This document shows, one piece after another, positions 1-9,718 of a DNA stretch of 64,000 nucleotides; the first letter of the stretch is position 1; every line of letters starts with the position of its first letter. The notes under the pieces were generated by a model that saw only the letters and a list, made by a program, of their open reading frames with translations, searched no databases and was not told the DNA's origin. The DNA is from CBDCUC01 sp965222485 (GTDB lineage: Bacteria; Pseudomonadota; Alphaproteobacteria; Rhizobiales; Hyphomicrobiaceae), in contig CBDCUC010000040.1 of the NCBI GenBank assembly GCA_965222485.1, positions 1,488,001-1,552,000 on the forward strand. The letters run 5' to 3'. Position numbers and translations under genes: made by a program.

Positions 1-535
1 CATCCAGCACCCGTGCCCCCAGAGTTTCAGGTGTATCACCGGGCAATACTGGAACAGCGGCTTGCCCCAGAATGGGACCTGCGTCCATTTCAGGACGAAC
101 GATGTGCACAGTACAACCGCTGATTTTGACGCCTGCTTCCAGCGCGGCTTGATGTGTGTTCAGGCCCTTGAACAAAGGGAGTAGTGAGGGGTGGATGTTG
201 AGCATACGGTCGCGCCAAGCCTCGACAAACCCTGTGGTCATCAGACGCATGAATCCGGCGCATGCGACGAGATCCACTTTGGCGGCTTTGAGGACGCTGT
301 CGATCTGCGATTCAAAATGCTCTCGATCACTGTAGTGATTGTGATCCAGTCCTAATGCAGGAAGACCTTGTTCTTTGGCCCAGGCCAAACCAGGAGCATC
401 GGGGCGGTTGGAAACCACCAACACGACTTCTGCTGGGAAACTCGAAGATCGCGCGGCTTCGACAAGCGACATCATATTCGAGCCGCGGCCCGAAATGAGG
501 ACACCGACCCTTTTTTTTGCCGGTGCGTAACTCAT
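1..535 (-). CDS. purN: Phosphoribosylglycinamide formyltransferase, 3' end cut by window edge
   Basis: GAR transformylase carries out the third step of de novo purine synthesis, using 10-formyl-THF. Reading leftwards from the ATG at 535, the protein begins MSYAPAKKRVGVLISGRGSN, the Rossmann-like start of this family. Further on come SNRPDAPGL, the catalytic-loop region NIHPSLLPLFKGLNTH, and SGCTVHIV with the E-M-D-A-G-PI stretch. The frame stays open to the left edge, so about 178 residues are visible and a short C-terminal part is missing. The ATG overlaps the purM stop codon (TGATG), so translation is probably coupled in a purM-purN operon, the usual alphaproteobacterial order. Identification is firm from several conserved blocks. 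Confidence 0.95.
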   Translation of the reverse strand, partial: MSYAPAKKRVGVLISGRGSNMMSLVEAARSSSFPAEVVLVVSNRPDAPGLAWAKEQGLPALGLDHNHYSDREHFESQIDSVLKAAKVDLVACAGFMRLMTTGFVEAWRDRMLNIHPSLLPLFKGLNTHQAALEAGVKISGCTVHIVRPEMDAGPILGQAAVPVLPGDTPETLGARVLD

Positions 536-1632
536 CAGGCAAACTCCAGGCGGCCGGTGTAGCTAACGCCGGCGGCGTCCGTCGGCTGGCCAAGGGTGGT
601 GATCGTGCCAATTTGGCAGGCATTCTGTCCTGCCTCGCGAAACGCTTGCATCACTTCGTCCTTGGCGTTTGCTTCGGTGATCACAGCCATGCCGATACCG
701 CAATTGAAGGTCCGCAACATTTCCGCTTCGTCGAGGCGGCCTTCCTTTGCGATCCAGGAAAAAACCGCAGGTGGTGCAATTGCCGACAGATCAATGACTG
801 CCTCACATCCGGCTGGAAGGACCCTTGGTAGGTTTTCAGTCAGGCCGCCACCTGTGATGTGGGATAGGGCCTTGATGGAGGTTCCCGACGAACTGCGCAA
901 CGCCTTCAGTACAGGTGCGACGTAAATACGGGTTGGTTCCAGCAGTGCGTTGGCCAATGAACGGTCAGGTTGCCAGGGTGCAGGGTTACCGTAGTCGAGG
1001 TTCGCTGACTCGACCAGGCGACGGACAAGGGAATACCCATTGGAATGGACGCCCGATGCGGCAAGCCCGATGATGCAGTCGCCGTCCGTAACCGTGGATT
1101 TTGGTAACACGTCACCACGCTCGACGGCGCCGACGGCGAATCCGGCAAGGTCGTAGTCACTGCCATGATACATGCCGGGCATCTCTGCGGTTTCGCCACC
1201 GATTAACGCGCAGCCTGACATCTTGCAGCCGCGTGCGATGCCGGAAATGACGCTTGTGGCTGTGGCGACATCGAGTTTGGCGGTTGCCAGATAGTCGAGG
1301 AAGAAAAGCGGTTCGGCGCCCTGAACGATGAGGTCGTTGACGCACATGGCGACGAGGTCGATGCCGATCGTATCGTGGAGGCCAGACTCGATGGCGATCT
1401 TGAGTTTGGTTCCAACGCCGTCGTTACAGGCAACAAGGACGGGATCCTTAAAGCCGGCGCGCTGCAGGTCGAAGAGGCCGCCGAAGCCGCCTAGATCACT
1501 GTCAGCGCCGGGCCGGGACGTTTGGCGGACCGCTGGCTTGATGGCCTCAACGAGAGCATTGCCTGCGTCAATATCTACCCCGGCGTCACGATATGTGATC
1601 GGTTGGTCACAGTCGTCATCTGCCACAGCCAT
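535..1632 (-). CDS. purM: Phosphoribosylformylglycinamidine cyclo-ligase (AIR synthetase)
   Basis: Converts FGAM to AIR with ATP in purine synthesis. At 365 residues the length is normal. The N-terminal YRDAGVDIDAGNALVEAIKP and the glycine-rich GGFGGLFDL segment are classic PurM signatures. They are followed by DGVGTKLKIA, the VNDLIVQGAEPLFFLDY block, GGETAEMPGMY and the C-terminal HITGGGLTENLPR. The ATG at 1632 puts YRDAGVD close to the N-terminus, as in homologues. The stop codon overlaps the start of purN. The gene is divergent from the DUF2066 gene across about 390 bases. Confidence 0.97.
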   Translation of the reverse strand: MAVADDDCDQPITYRDAGVDIDAGNALVEAIKPAVRQTSRPGADSDLGGFGGLFDLQRAGFKDPVLVACNDGVGTKLKIAIESGLHDTIGIDLVAMCVNDLIVQGAEPLFFLDYLATAKLDVATATSVISGIARGCKMSGCALIGGETAEMPGMYHGSDYDLAGFAVGAVERGDVLPKSTVTDGDCIIGLAASGVHSNGYSLVRRLVESANLDYGNPAPWQPDRSLANALLEPTRIYVAPVLKALRSSSGTSIKALSHITGGGLTENLPRVLPAGCEAVIDLSAIAPPAVFSWIAKEGRLDEAEMLRTFNCGIGMAVITEANAKDEVMQAFREAGQNACQIGTITTLGQPTDAAGVSYTGRLEFA

Positions 1633-2022
1633 CTGGCCTCGCTGTTTCGTCCTACTACTCTTAAAGATTCTCCTGCCGCCATTGGTTTTCCGGCGACGGC
1701 GGGGTCAGGGCGCTTTGCCGTGCGGCATCGCCTGCGCCCGTATTGCGCTGTCAGCGGCGTTATTGCAACTCCAGCTGTGCAGAACGGCTGGGGGCAAACG
1801 ACGTTCAAGCCCCGGTGGAGCGTGGTTGCATCTGAGAAGGTCCAGCGTGGTGCTGACCATAGAATGGCCGTGGCGAGGGCATAGCGAGCCCTGGCGGTAC
1901 CTGGCCGGTTTGCCTGGGGTGGTGTGGGGGCAAGTAGGGGCCAATGTGTTTTAAGCGCTGTCGGTTGGCTGCTTGCGCGGATATGTGCTGGCATGCGACA
2001 GGAAGCGGGAACGGATACGAAA
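1633..2022. other. Divergent intergenic region, purM / DUF2066
   Basis: About 390 bases between two divergent genes. It must hold both promoters, but I cannot pick out convincing -35/-10 elements or a purine operator. Reading frames crossing it have no Shine-Dalgarno and no recognisable protein signature. No RNA gene is visible. Confidence 0.4.
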
Positions 2023-3180
2023 ATGAGGGACTGGCAGTTGTTTGCAGAAGATGGCGGCCCGGCGGAGGCCTTGCATGTCAGATTTGGGCATATGTTGGGC
2101 GTGATCTGCGGTGCCGTGGTTTTGTGTCTGGCAATCGGGAGCGCCGCAGTGGCAGAGCAGGCTAACGTTTATGCCGTTGCCAATTATCCCGTGGAGGCGC
2201 AAGCGAAAGACGCGGTCACCGCCAAGAAAAAGGCGCATGCAGAGGGGCAACAGGCGGCCTTTCGCTCCTTGCTCAAGCGGATCGTTCCGGTCACCGCCTA
2301 CCAGCGCATCAAGGCGCTCGCCGGCGTTGATGCAAGCCAGTACGTGGAAGGCGTATCCGTATTGTCGGAAAAGAATTCCTCCACAGAATATTACGCCAAC
2401 CTGGATTTCGTCTTCTCCAAGCAGGCTGTGCAAGCGTTGTTGCAACAGCAAAGTGTCCCCTTCATCGACACGCCCGCAAAAAAGATTGTTCTGGTGCCGG
2501 CTTATCGGAAGAGTGCCAAGAGCGAACTGCAAAGAGCATTGGGGGAATGGGGTGAGATCTGGCAGGGGCTGGATCTGGCGAACTCGGTAACTCCGGCTAT
2601 TGTTCGCCCTCTCAAGCGTGAGGTGCACCGCGACACAATTGCGAGCGTTGCTGCGGGAGGAGGGGATGGCCTGCGTATTTTGGCCGGCGAGTATGGCTCG
2701 CAGCAGGTTGTGGTGATGGTTGCTGAACTTGATCAACCCGCCAAGAAATTGCACGTGACGCTGGCGGGGCGAGACGCTGTTGGACCTATAGCATGGAAGC
2801 GCAGCTACCGGATCTACGATGGCGATGTGGCATATGCCATGGAGTTTGCAGCCGTTGTGGGCTTGGGTGTTCTGGAGGGCCGGTGGAAAGCGGTGATGGC
2901 GCGCTCGCGTGGTGGCGTCGATGTGCTGGCGGGGCCAGGCGAAACGGTGGATATCTTGGTGCAATTCTCCAGCCTTGCCGAGTGGTATCAGATGCGCCGC
3001 AAGATTCAGCAGTTGCAGGGCGCGCGAGATTTCCAGGAGGGTGGCGTGTCGGCTGCCAGCGCCCAGATCAGAATGAAGTTTCCTGGTGGGGGGCAGCAAT
3101 TGGCGGTTGTGGTTGCCCGCCACGGCATGCGCCTCAGCGAGGATGGATCAGGCGGGTGGCTGCTTCGGTCGAGCTTTTGA
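2023..3180 (+). CDS. DUF2066 domain exported protein
   Basis: An uncharacterised proteobacterial family usually found next to hdaA and pgsA. After a hydrophobic segment (MLGVICGAVVLCLAIGSAAV) and a plausible AVAEQ cleavage region comes the DUF2066 start: the protein is read as NVYAVANYPVEAQAKDAVTA, then AFRSLLKRIVPVTAYQRI. Conserved features are an SEKNSSTEYYANLDFVF block and a C-terminal beta-rich part. The start is uncertain: ATG 2023 leaves a 23-residue leader before the hydrophobic stretch, while ATG 2092 begins directly on it. Neither has a strong ribosome site. It heads the rightward cluster with pgsA, perM and hdaA. Its function is unknown; an envelope role is inferred from export only. 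Confidence 0.8.
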   Translation: MRDWQLFAEDGGPAEALHVRFGHMLGVICGAVVLCLAIGSAAVAEQANVYAVANYPVEAQAKDAVTAKKKAHAEGQQAAFRSLLKRIVPVTAYQRIKALAGVDASQYVEGVSVLSEKNSSTEYYANLDFVFSKQAVQALLQQQSVPFIDTPAKKIVLVPAYRKSAKSELQRALGEWGEIWQGLDLANSVTPAIVRPLKREVHRDTIASVAAGGGDGLRILAGEYGSQQVVVMVAELDQPAKKLHVTLAGRDAVGPIAWKRSYRIYDGDVAYAMEFAAVVGLGVLEGRWKAVMARSRGGVDVLAGPGETVDILVQFSSLAEWYQMRRKIQQLQGARDFQEGGVSAASAQIRMKFPGGGQQLAVVVARHGMRLSEDGSGGWLLRSSF

Positions 3181-3399
3181 ACAGCTGCGAGGCTGGCGAT
3201 AGGGCTATTCCAGCCCCAGACAAAAGTAATTGTGCGAATTTACAATCGGTTATAGGTAGCAGGCTGGCCCTTTAGTTAACCCTGCGACGGCATGTGTCTT
3301 GGACGCTGCCTTGCAAGGCAGTGCATGATTGGGCCGTTGGCGGTTCGTCAACTCACGGATGGATCGCAAAAAACGATAACTGGCAACCAGGATTGCGCC

Positions 3400-3933
3400 T
3401 TGAGTATTCCAAACCTGATTACACTTGGCCGGGTGATCCTTGTGCCGATCGTATTTTGGCTGCTGGTGAGCGGAAAAACGCAAATTGCGTTTATGGCCTT
3501 CGTGGTCGCAGGTATTTCAGACGCGGTAGATGGCTATCTGGCCAAAAGGTTCGATTGGTCTACAGAGCTTGGCGCCTATCTCGATCCGCTCGCCGACAAG
3601 CTTCTCATCGTGTGCATTTTCGTGGCGCTGGGTGTAAGTGGCGAACTACCGTCATGGCTTGTGATTATGGTGGTCTCGCGCGACATAGCGATTGTGGCTG
3701 CGGTCGTGTTGTCGTGGTTGTTGGCAAATCCGGTGGAAATACATCCCCTGAGTGTCAGTAAGGCCAACACGTTTGCGCAGATTGTGCTGGCGGCGGTGGT
3801 TTTGGCGGACGAAGGTTTTTCGTTGGGGATTACAGGTGTGCGCGAGATCATGATTTGGATCGTGGCGGCATTGACGTTATCTTCGCTCGCGGCCTATCTG
3901 CGCTCCTGGCTATACCACATGTCGGGCGAATGA
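3400..3933 (+). CDS. pgsA: CDP-alcohol phosphatidyltransferase, PgsA-like
   Basis: Probably makes phosphatidylglycerol phosphate from CDP-diacylglycerol, or a related CDP-alcohol transfer, in the inner membrane. The diagnostic motif lies near residue 45: DGYLAKRFDWSTELGAYLD followed by PLAD, i.e. DGxxA-(K for R)-x8-GxxxDxxxD with all catalytic aspartates present. About five hydrophobic segments are visible. I chose TTG 3400 because it gives 177 residues starting LSIPNLITLGRVILV, the normal PgsA N-terminus, and an AGGA lies 8 bases upstream. An in-frame ATG 36 codons earlier would add an unrelated extension. Placement next to a permease and hdaA is common in this group. Exact substrate is inferred from family and synteny. 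Confidence 0.88.
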   Translation: MSIPNLITLGRVILVPIVFWLLVSGKTQIAFMAFVVAGISDAVDGYLAKRFDWSTELGAYLDPLADKLLIVCIFVALGVSGELPSWLVIMVVSRDIAIVAAVVLSWLLANPVEIHPLSVSKANTFAQIVLAAVVLADEGFSLGITGVREIMIWIVAALTLSSLAAYLRSWLYHMSGE

Positions 3934-4049
3934 CGGTTACGTATGGCGCTGATAGCTGCCGGTAGAAAACCTCGTCCGGCAGGCAAGTTTCGAATGCACG
4001 GCGGGAAATGGATCTGCAGGTTCTATAGCAGGCACGGGAGCAGCATGAG

Positions 4050-5141
4050 ATGCAGGTAGAGCGGCAGGTTTTGTTTTGGCTGTTAGCAGCAGTCGGCGTC
4101 ATTTTCCTGATTGGCCTGCTTCAGGAAATCTTGTTGCCGTTTGTGGCGGGCATGGTGATCGCCTACATGTTCAATCCCTTAGCGGATCGATTGGAGCGGC
4201 TGGGTTTCAACCGAATTTTGGCCTCAGCGCTCATCGTAGTTCTGGCCGCGGCTGCATTCGTTACCGCGCTGGTCTTTCTGGTACCGCTGGTTTTTGCGCA
4301 GGCGCAGCAGTTTGCGGCAGCCTTGCCGGGGGAATTGCAGCGGCTTGAGACGCTTTTGGAGGCTTGGGCACGTGATCAGTTCGGCGATAACTATCCGCAG
4401 CTGCAAAATTCGATCAGTAAAGCGGTCAATTCCGTAAGCGAGAATTGGGAGAGCCTGGCCGGCTGGCTTGCCGCGTCATTGTGGTCGCAAGGTGCGGCCG
4501 TGTTTAACTTCATTTCATTTGTGCTCGTGACTCCGATTGTCGTCTTTTATCTGCTTGTGGATTGGAACGATATCGTAGCTAAGATCGACGGCTGGCTGCC
4601 GCGTGCGCATGCGCCAAGGTTGAGGCGGTTGGGCGAGGAGATAAATGCGGCTGTCAGCGCGTTTATTCGCGGACAGGGAACCGTGTGCGTCATACTTGGC
4701 CTGCTTTATGCCGCTGGACTTTCGCTGGTCGGGCTTGAGTACGGTTTATTCATAGGATTGGCGACCGGCGTCATGGCATTCGTACCGATTGTCGGATGGG
4801 TACTGGGAACCGTTACGGCAACCACGCTTGCGGTCTTGCAATTCTGGCCAGAGGTGTTGCCGGTCATTCTCGTGTTGTGTGTGTTTCTGGCGGGGCAGGC
4901 GTTGGATGCATCATTTCTCGGGCCGAAGGTTGTCGGTCCGAAAATAGGTCTGCATCCGGTATGGCTGATCTTTGCCTTGTTCAGTTTCAGTTATTTATTT
5001 GGGCTCGTTGGCACGCTCGTGGCTGTGCCTATGGCAGCGGCCATCGGTGTGCTTGTGCGGTTCCTGCTTGATGCATACTTAAAAAGCGATGTGTATAGTG
5101 GCGGCGCGGTTCCGCCTGCTGGTGATGGAGCGGGCCAGTAG
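4050..5141 (+). CDS. AI-2E family / PerM-type transporter
   Basis: A polytopic inner-membrane protein of the AI-2E transporter (UPF0118, PerM) superfamily. At 363 residues it is family length. It shows the typical N-terminal pair of hydrophobic helices (VLFWLLAAVGVIFLIGLLQ, then LLPFVAGMVIAYMFNPLADR) and a soluble central segment with QFGDNYPQL. The conserved GLEYGLFIGLATGVMAFVPI-VGW block follows, then a C-terminal GPKVVGPKIGLHPVWLIFAL motif. It ends two bases before the hdaA ATG, so the two genes are probably cotranscribed and coupled. What it moves is unknown; family members have been tied to autoinducer export or Na+/H+ antiport, which cannot be told from sequence. Confidence 0.9.
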   Translation: MQVERQVLFWLLAAVGVIFLIGLLQEILLPFVAGMVIAYMFNPLADRLERLGFNRILASALIVVLAAAAFVTALVFLVPLVFAQAQQFAAALPGELQRLETLLEAWARDQFGDNYPQLQNSISKAVNSVSENWESLAGWLAASLWSQGAAVFNFISFVLVTPIVVFYLLVDWNDIVAKIDGWLPRAHAPRLRRLGEEINAAVSAFIRGQGTVCVILGLLYAAGLSLVGLEYGLFIGLATGVMAFVPIVGWVLGTVTATTLAVLQFWPEVLPVILVLCVFLAGQALDASFLGPKVVGPKIGLHPVWLIFALFSFSYLFGLVGTLVAVPMAAAIGVLVRFLLDAYLKSDVYSGGAVPPAGDGAGQ

Positions 5142-5143
5142 TT

Positions 5144-5842
5144 ATGAATTCGACGCCGCGTCAGCTGACGTTGGACCTGCCAATCAGATCTGCGTTCGGT
5201 CTGGAAGATTTCTTCGTTTCTCAATCGAACGAGGCTGCGGTTGCCATCATAGATGCGTGGCCGGAGTGGAATCATTGGGCGGCGTTGCTGCATGGGCCAA
5301 GTGGTGCCGGAAAAAGCCATTTGGCGCATGTGTGGCAAACCGCGTCTCAGGCAGCCTATGTTACCGGTGCGCAGCTTGACGAGGGATCGCTTGCGATGCT
5401 GGAGCGCGAAGGCGCGCTCGTTGTCGAAGATCTGGATCGTGGTATCGCTGATGAGCGTATCCTGTTTCATCTTCTGAATATGGCGCGTGAGAAGAAGCAC
5501 TCCATCTTGCTGACGTCAGCGATTGCACCGGGAGAGTTGAAAATCTCATTGCCGGACCTGGGGTCGCGGCTACGGGCGCTGCCGGTTGCTGCGATTGATG
5601 TGCCGGATGAAGCCTTGTTGAATGCTGTCCTTGTTAAGCTTTTCGGTGACAGGCAGATCGAGGTCGAACCGCAGCTCATAAGTTACCTCAGCGTGAGGAT
5701 GGAACGTTCCATGGCCAGTGCAAACAAGATTGTTGCGCAGATGGATCAGCTGGCGCTGGAGCAGAAACGACGCATAACGCGGCGGCTTGCCCAAGAGGCG
5801 CTGGACAGCCTTGCAAGCGGCGGAGAAGACGGCGAGCGGTGA
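5144..5842 (+). CDS. hdaA: HdaA, DnaA-related replication regulator
   Basis: Hda-type AAA+ protein that, with the sliding clamp, stimulates ATP hydrolysis by DnaA and so limits re-initiation. The N-terminal QLTLDLP is a clamp-binding motif, as in Hda proteins. Walker A is GPSGAGKSH near residue 50 and Walker B is ALVVEDLD near 90. A sensor-1 region (SILLTSAIAP) and an arginine-bearing LGSRLRALPV box follow. The DNA-binding domain IV of DnaA is absent, and 232 residues fits Hda rather than DnaA. It starts two bases after perM. Alphaproteobacterial hdaA is usually found in this place. Confidence 0.93.
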   Translation: MNSTPRQLTLDLPIRSAFGLEDFFVSQSNEAAVAIIDAWPEWNHWAALLHGPSGAGKSHLAHVWQTASQAAYVTGAQLDEGSLAMLEREGALVVEDLDRGIADERILFHLLNMAREKKHSILLTSAIAPGELKISLPDLGSRLRALPVAAIDVPDEALLNAVLVKLFGDRQIEVEPQLISYLSVRMERSMASANKIVAQMDQLALEQKRRITRRLAQEALDSLASGGEDGER

Positions 5843-5985
5843 GCACGGAGCTAGTGCCTGGTCCGGTGCCTGGCCAATCTGCGTTGTGGCCGTAATCAAG
5901 CGATCAGGATGGTCATCTATCTGTAATCTCTTGGGGTCTTTTATGACCGTGTCAGAAGAAGAGATTTAACTGGGAGTTAACGGAC

Positions 5986-8181
5986 ATGGCTGCTCAGAGA
6001 CGGCGGAACAAAGAGGCGTCAGCCGTGCCTGTGAAAGTTGTGCGGGAAGTGCCAAGTGAATATGAGCGATATTACAATCGCGAACTTTCGTGGCTGCAGT
6101 TCAATCGCCGGGTCTTGGAAGAGGCGATGAACGAGCGTCACCCATTGCTGGAACGATTGCGCTTCCTGTCTATTTCTGCGTCGAACCTCGACGAATTCTA
6201 CATGGTGCGTGTTGCCGGCATCTATGGCCAAATCGCGGCGGGGGTGACCAAGCGATCGCAGGACGGACTGACGCCATCACAGCAGTTGGGAAAAATCAAT
6301 CAGTTCGCAGCCGGTCTGGTCGCGGAGAAGCAAGCGTGCTGGCGGACGCTGCGCGGCAAGATGGATGAGGCGGGAATTTCGATCGTCTCGGCGCGCAAGC
6401 TTGGTGCCAAGGAAAAAGAGTGGCTGAAAGAACTCTTCATGGCGCGCATCTTCCAGATTCTAACACCGATTGCCGTCGATCCAGCCCATCCGTTTCCGTT
6501 CATTTTGAACAAGGGTCTCACGCTGGCCGTCTCAATGGAGCGACAGGAAGATGACAAGGTGATGAATGGGCTTATTCCCATTCCCAGTCAGCTCGAACGG
6601 TTTGTCAGATTGCGTTCGGAAACGGAAAAGGAATTGCGTTTCATTCGAATGGAGTCGCTGATCGGGCTGTTTATCGAGTCGCTGTTTCCCGGCTTTGAAA
6701 TCAAGAGCCAGGGTGCGTTTAGAGTTCTGCGCGACAGCGATGTGGAGATCGAGGAGGAAGCGGAGGATCTCGTTGCGTCGTTCGAAACGCTCTTGAAGCG
6801 GCGTAGACGCGGTAACGTGATTAGGCTGGAGCTGGAATCCAGCATGCCGGAAGCGTTGCAAAAGTTCGTAATTGATGAGTTGGAAGTTGGTGAAGAGGCA
6901 GTCTTTGTCAAGGACGGGCTGCTGGGCCTTTCGGATACGGAGCAACTGCTCACCAATGAGCGGCCCGAGCTGTTGTTCAAGCCCTACGAGACCAGGTTCC
7001 CTGAACGTATCCGGCAGATGAGTGGGGACTGTTTTGCCGCTATTCGCGCCAAGGAAATCATCGTTCACCACCCTTATGAGTCGTTCGATGTGGTGGTCCA
7101 ATATCTACGCCAGGCTGTCACAGACCCTAATGTCATGGCCATCAAGTGGACGCTCTATCGGACCTCACGGGACAGCCCGATCATCAAGGCCCTCAAAGAT
7201 GCGGTCGAGGCAGGCAAGTCCGTTACAGCGGTGGTTGAACTCAAGGCGAGATTCGACGAGGCCGCCAACATTCGTTGGGCGCGGGACTTGGAAAACGCAG
7301 GCGTCCATGTGGTCTACGGATTCATCGAGCTTAAGACGCATGCCAAGCTCGGTCTTGTGATCCGGCGGGAGGGCGGAGAGATGGCCACGTATTGCCATAT
7401 CGGGACGGGGAACTATCACCCGCAAACGGCGCGGATTTACACGGACCTATCGTTCTTCACCACAGACACTGCAATTGCCCGTGATGTGACCAAGATCCTC
7501 AACTTCGTCACTGGCTATGGGCGGCCTGCGGATCTGGAGAAAATGTCTGCAAGTCCGCACGGTATTCGCGCGCGGATTCTCGAACACATTTCCGATGAAA
7601 TCGAACATGCCAAGGCTGGCAGGCCTGCTGCGGTGTGGATGAAGATGAACGCACTTGTCGACAAAGAGGTTATTGATGCGCTTTATGAAGCCAGTCAGGC
7701 CGGAGTGCAGATCGATCTGATCGTCAGAGGTATTTGCTGCCTGCGGCCGGGGATTGCGGGCTTGTCGGAAAACATTCGGGTGAAGAGCATTATCGGCCGG
7801 TTCCTCGAACACTCGCGGATCTACTGCTTTGGCTGTGGTGAAGGTCTGCCCTCGCCCAATGCTGCCGTATATATCTCATCGGCCGACTTGATGCCGCGGA
7901 ATCTCAACCGGCGGGTGGAGGCCATGACACCGCTGACCAATCCGACGGTACACGAGCAGGTCTTGAACCAGATCATGGTGGCAAATTTCAAGGACAATCA
8001 GCAAAGCTGGCAGATTGAGCCGGACGGATCGGCACGGCGAATTATTCCGCAAGAGGGCGAAGAGGCATTCAATGCGCACGAATACTTTATGACGAACCCG
8101 AGCCTTTCTGGCCGGGGGCAGGCGCTGGAGGAGGACCATCCGCCCAGGTTTGCGTTTGGCGGGGACAGACGCGGGAGTTGA
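5986..8181 (+). CDS. ppk1: Polyphosphate kinase 1
   Basis: Reversibly polymerises the terminal phosphate of ATP into inorganic polyphosphate. It has 731 residues, with the four PPK1 domains in order. The N-terminal RYYNRELSWLQFNRRVLEEA is diagnostic. The head domain follows, with NLDEFYMVRVAGI. The catalytic D-type domains hold IELKTHAKLGLVIRR, carrying the phosphorylated histidine, then ATYCHIGTGNYHPQTARIYT. The C-terminal part contains IVRGICCLRPG, GRFLEHSRIY and SSADLMPRNLNRRVE. The ATG at 5986 has GGGAG upstream. The ppx gene begins just after its stop codon, so synthesis and breakdown of polyphosphate are encoded together. Confidence 0.97.
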   Translation: MAAQRRRNKEASAVPVKVVREVPSEYERYYNRELSWLQFNRRVLEEAMNERHPLLERLRFLSISASNLDEFYMVRVAGIYGQIAAGVTKRSQDGLTPSQQLGKINQFAAGLVAEKQACWRTLRGKMDEAGISIVSARKLGAKEKEWLKELFMARIFQILTPIAVDPAHPFPFILNKGLTLAVSMERQEDDKVMNGLIPIPSQLERFVRLRSETEKELRFIRMESLIGLFIESLFPGFEIKSQGAFRVLRDSDVEIEEEAEDLVASFETLLKRRRRGNVIRLELESSMPEALQKFVIDELEVGEEAVFVKDGLLGLSDTEQLLTNERPELLFKPYETRFPERIRQMSGDCFAAIRAKEIIVHHPYESFDVVVQYLRQAVTDPNVMAIKWTLYRTSRDSPIIKALKDAVEAGKSVTAVVELKARFDEAANIRWARDLENAGVHVVYGFIELKTHAKLGLVIRREGGEMATYCHIGTGNYHPQTARIYTDLSFFTTDTAIARDVTKILNFVTGYGRPADLEKMSASPHGIRARILEHISDEIEHAKAGRPAAVWMKMNALVDKEVIDALYEASQAGVQIDLIVRGICCLRPGIAGLSENIRVKSIIGRFLEHSRIYCFGCGEGLPSPNAAVYISSADLMPRNLNRRVEAMTPLTNPTVHEQVLNQIMVANFKDNQQSWQIEPDGSARRIIPQEGEEAFNAHEYFMTNPSLSGRGQALEEDHPPRFAFGGDRRGS

Positions 8182-8182
8182 T

Positions 8183-9718
8183 GTGAGACAGCTGGCGCGC
8201 ATATTCGATGAACGTGGACGGATTAGTGATCTTGATCCGATCGCGGTGATCGATATTGGGTCAAATTCAGTTCGTCTGGTTGTCTATGAGGGGGCCGTGC
8301 GCGCGGCGACGCCGCTTTTCAACGAGAAAGTTCTTTGTGGTCTTGGACGCGGTTTGACGGCGACCGGCCGACTTGATGAGACGGCATTTGAGCGGTCGCT
8401 CAAGGCTCTCAGGCGTTTTCGTTCCATTATCACCATTCTTGGCATCAAGAAAGTCATGGCGATTGCAACGGCAGCCGTGCGAGATGCGCAAAACGGCCCC
8501 GACTTCATCGCGCGCGGCAGGGAAGCGTGTGGAACAACGATTGAAATATTAAGTGGTGGGCAGGAAGCGGAACTGGCAGCGCACGGGATCATGATGGGAT
8601 TCGTGCGCCCTAATGGACTGGTTGGAGATTTGGGTGGCGGCAGTCTGGAATTGATCGATTTGGCCGAGGGCAAACGCAAGCATGCCATTACTGCGCCGGT
8701 CGGCGGATTGCGTCTCATGGAGGCAGCGGAAGGCCGGCCAGACAAGGTTGGTAGGCTCGTTGATGACCATATCGATCGGATCGATTGGCTGGGACTTGGG
8801 GAGGGCCGAGACTTCTTCGCGGTCGGGGGAACATGGCGCGCCATTGCGAAGATACACATGGCGTTCAGTGACTATCCATTGCGCATCATGCAGGGCTATT
8901 CGATTGCTGCAGACGAAGCCATCGAATTCTGTGAAGCGATGCGAAAGTCGAAGCGGTTGTCGTTGTTGCCCGGCGTGGACAGTATTTCAAAAGCACGGCG
9001 TGAAGTCATTCCATATGGAGCGGTTGTTCTGGAGCGCCTGATGCGCGCAATCAAGCCGCGGCAGGTTGTGTTTTCTGTATTCGGTATCCGTGAGGGGCTC
9101 TTATTCAAGGCTATGTCGCGCGAAGAACGCGGCCGGGACCCATTGATAAGTTTCTGTTTGGAACTGGCACGGCAAAGATCGCGATCGGTTGATCATGCAC
9201 ATGAGTTGTGTTTGTGGACCGATGCAATATTCCAGGCGCCAGGGCCTGACGAGAACGAGGACGAGCGTCGATTGCGCCATGCCGCCTGTTTGATTTCAGA
9301 CATCGGTTGGCGTGCACACCCAGACTATCGTGGCGAGCAAAGCCTCAACATCGTCGCGCATGCGGGGCTTACCGGCATTGATCATGCGGGCCGGATCTTC
9401 CTAGCGCTATCGATTTACTTCCGTCACAATGATCGCGGGTCTAATGGTACTAATCCACTGTCTGAAAGGTTGCAGGCCGCAGTAGGAAGGCACGCGATGA
9501 AGCGTGCACGGATCGTCGGAGCGGCTGTTCGCGCGGCGCATATGTTGTCGGTCGGCGTGCCTGGCGTGATCAAACAGACCCCACTTTCTTATGAGGGCGA
9601 CAAGCTTGTATTGACGATACCTAAGAAGCTTGCAGGGCTGGAGGGTGAGCGCCTGTCCCGCCGTTTTGATTCGCTGGCCAGACTTCTTGATCGCGAAGGT
9701 GAAATTCGCGTCGGATGA
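8183..9718 (+). CDS. ppx: Ppx/GppA exopolyphosphatase
   Basis: Degrades polyphosphate or hydrolyses pppGpp. It belongs to the ASKHA (actin/Hsp70) fold: phosphate-1 motif AVIDIGSNSVRLVVYEG, then phosphate-2 GLVGDLGGGSLELIDL and the ATAAVRDAQNG block between them. The C-terminal half has the Ppx HD-like region. I chose GTG 8183 (GGGAG 6-8 bases upstream), two bases after the ppk1 stop. An upstream in-frame TTG overlaps ppk1 and has no comparable ribosome site. This gives 511 residues. It pairs with ppk1 as a polyphosphate synthesis/degradation unit. Confidence 0.93.
   Translation: MRQLARIFDERGRISDLDPIAVIDIGSNSVRLVVYEGAVRAATPLFNEKVLCGLGRGLTATGRLDETAFERSLKALRRFRSIITILGIKKVMAIATAAVRDAQNGPDFIARGREACGTTIEILSGGQEAELAAHGIMMGFVRPNGLVGDLGGGSLELIDLAEGKRKHAITAPVGGLRLMEAAEGRPDKVGRLVDDHIDRIDWLGLGEGRDFFAVGGTWRAIAKIHMAFSDYPLRIMQGYSIAADEAIEFCEAMRKSKRLSLLPGVDSISKARREVIPYGAVVLERLMRAIKPRQVVFSVFGIREGLLFKAMSREERGRDPLISFCLELARQRSRSVDHAHELCLWTDAIFQAPGPDENEDERRLRHAACLISDIGWRAHPDYRGEQSLNIVAHAGLTGIDHAGRIFLALSIYFRHNDRGSNGTNPLSERLQAAVGRHAMKRARIVGAAVRAAHMLSVGVPGVIKQTPLSYEGDKLVLTIPKKLAGLEGERLSRRFDSLARLLDREGEIRVG

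Noticed and set aside
1951..3123. 390-residue frame opposite the DUF2066 gene
   Set aside because: It is the complement of a gene with family support, has no ribosome site and a composition (His/Arg/Leu-rich) typical of antisense frames.
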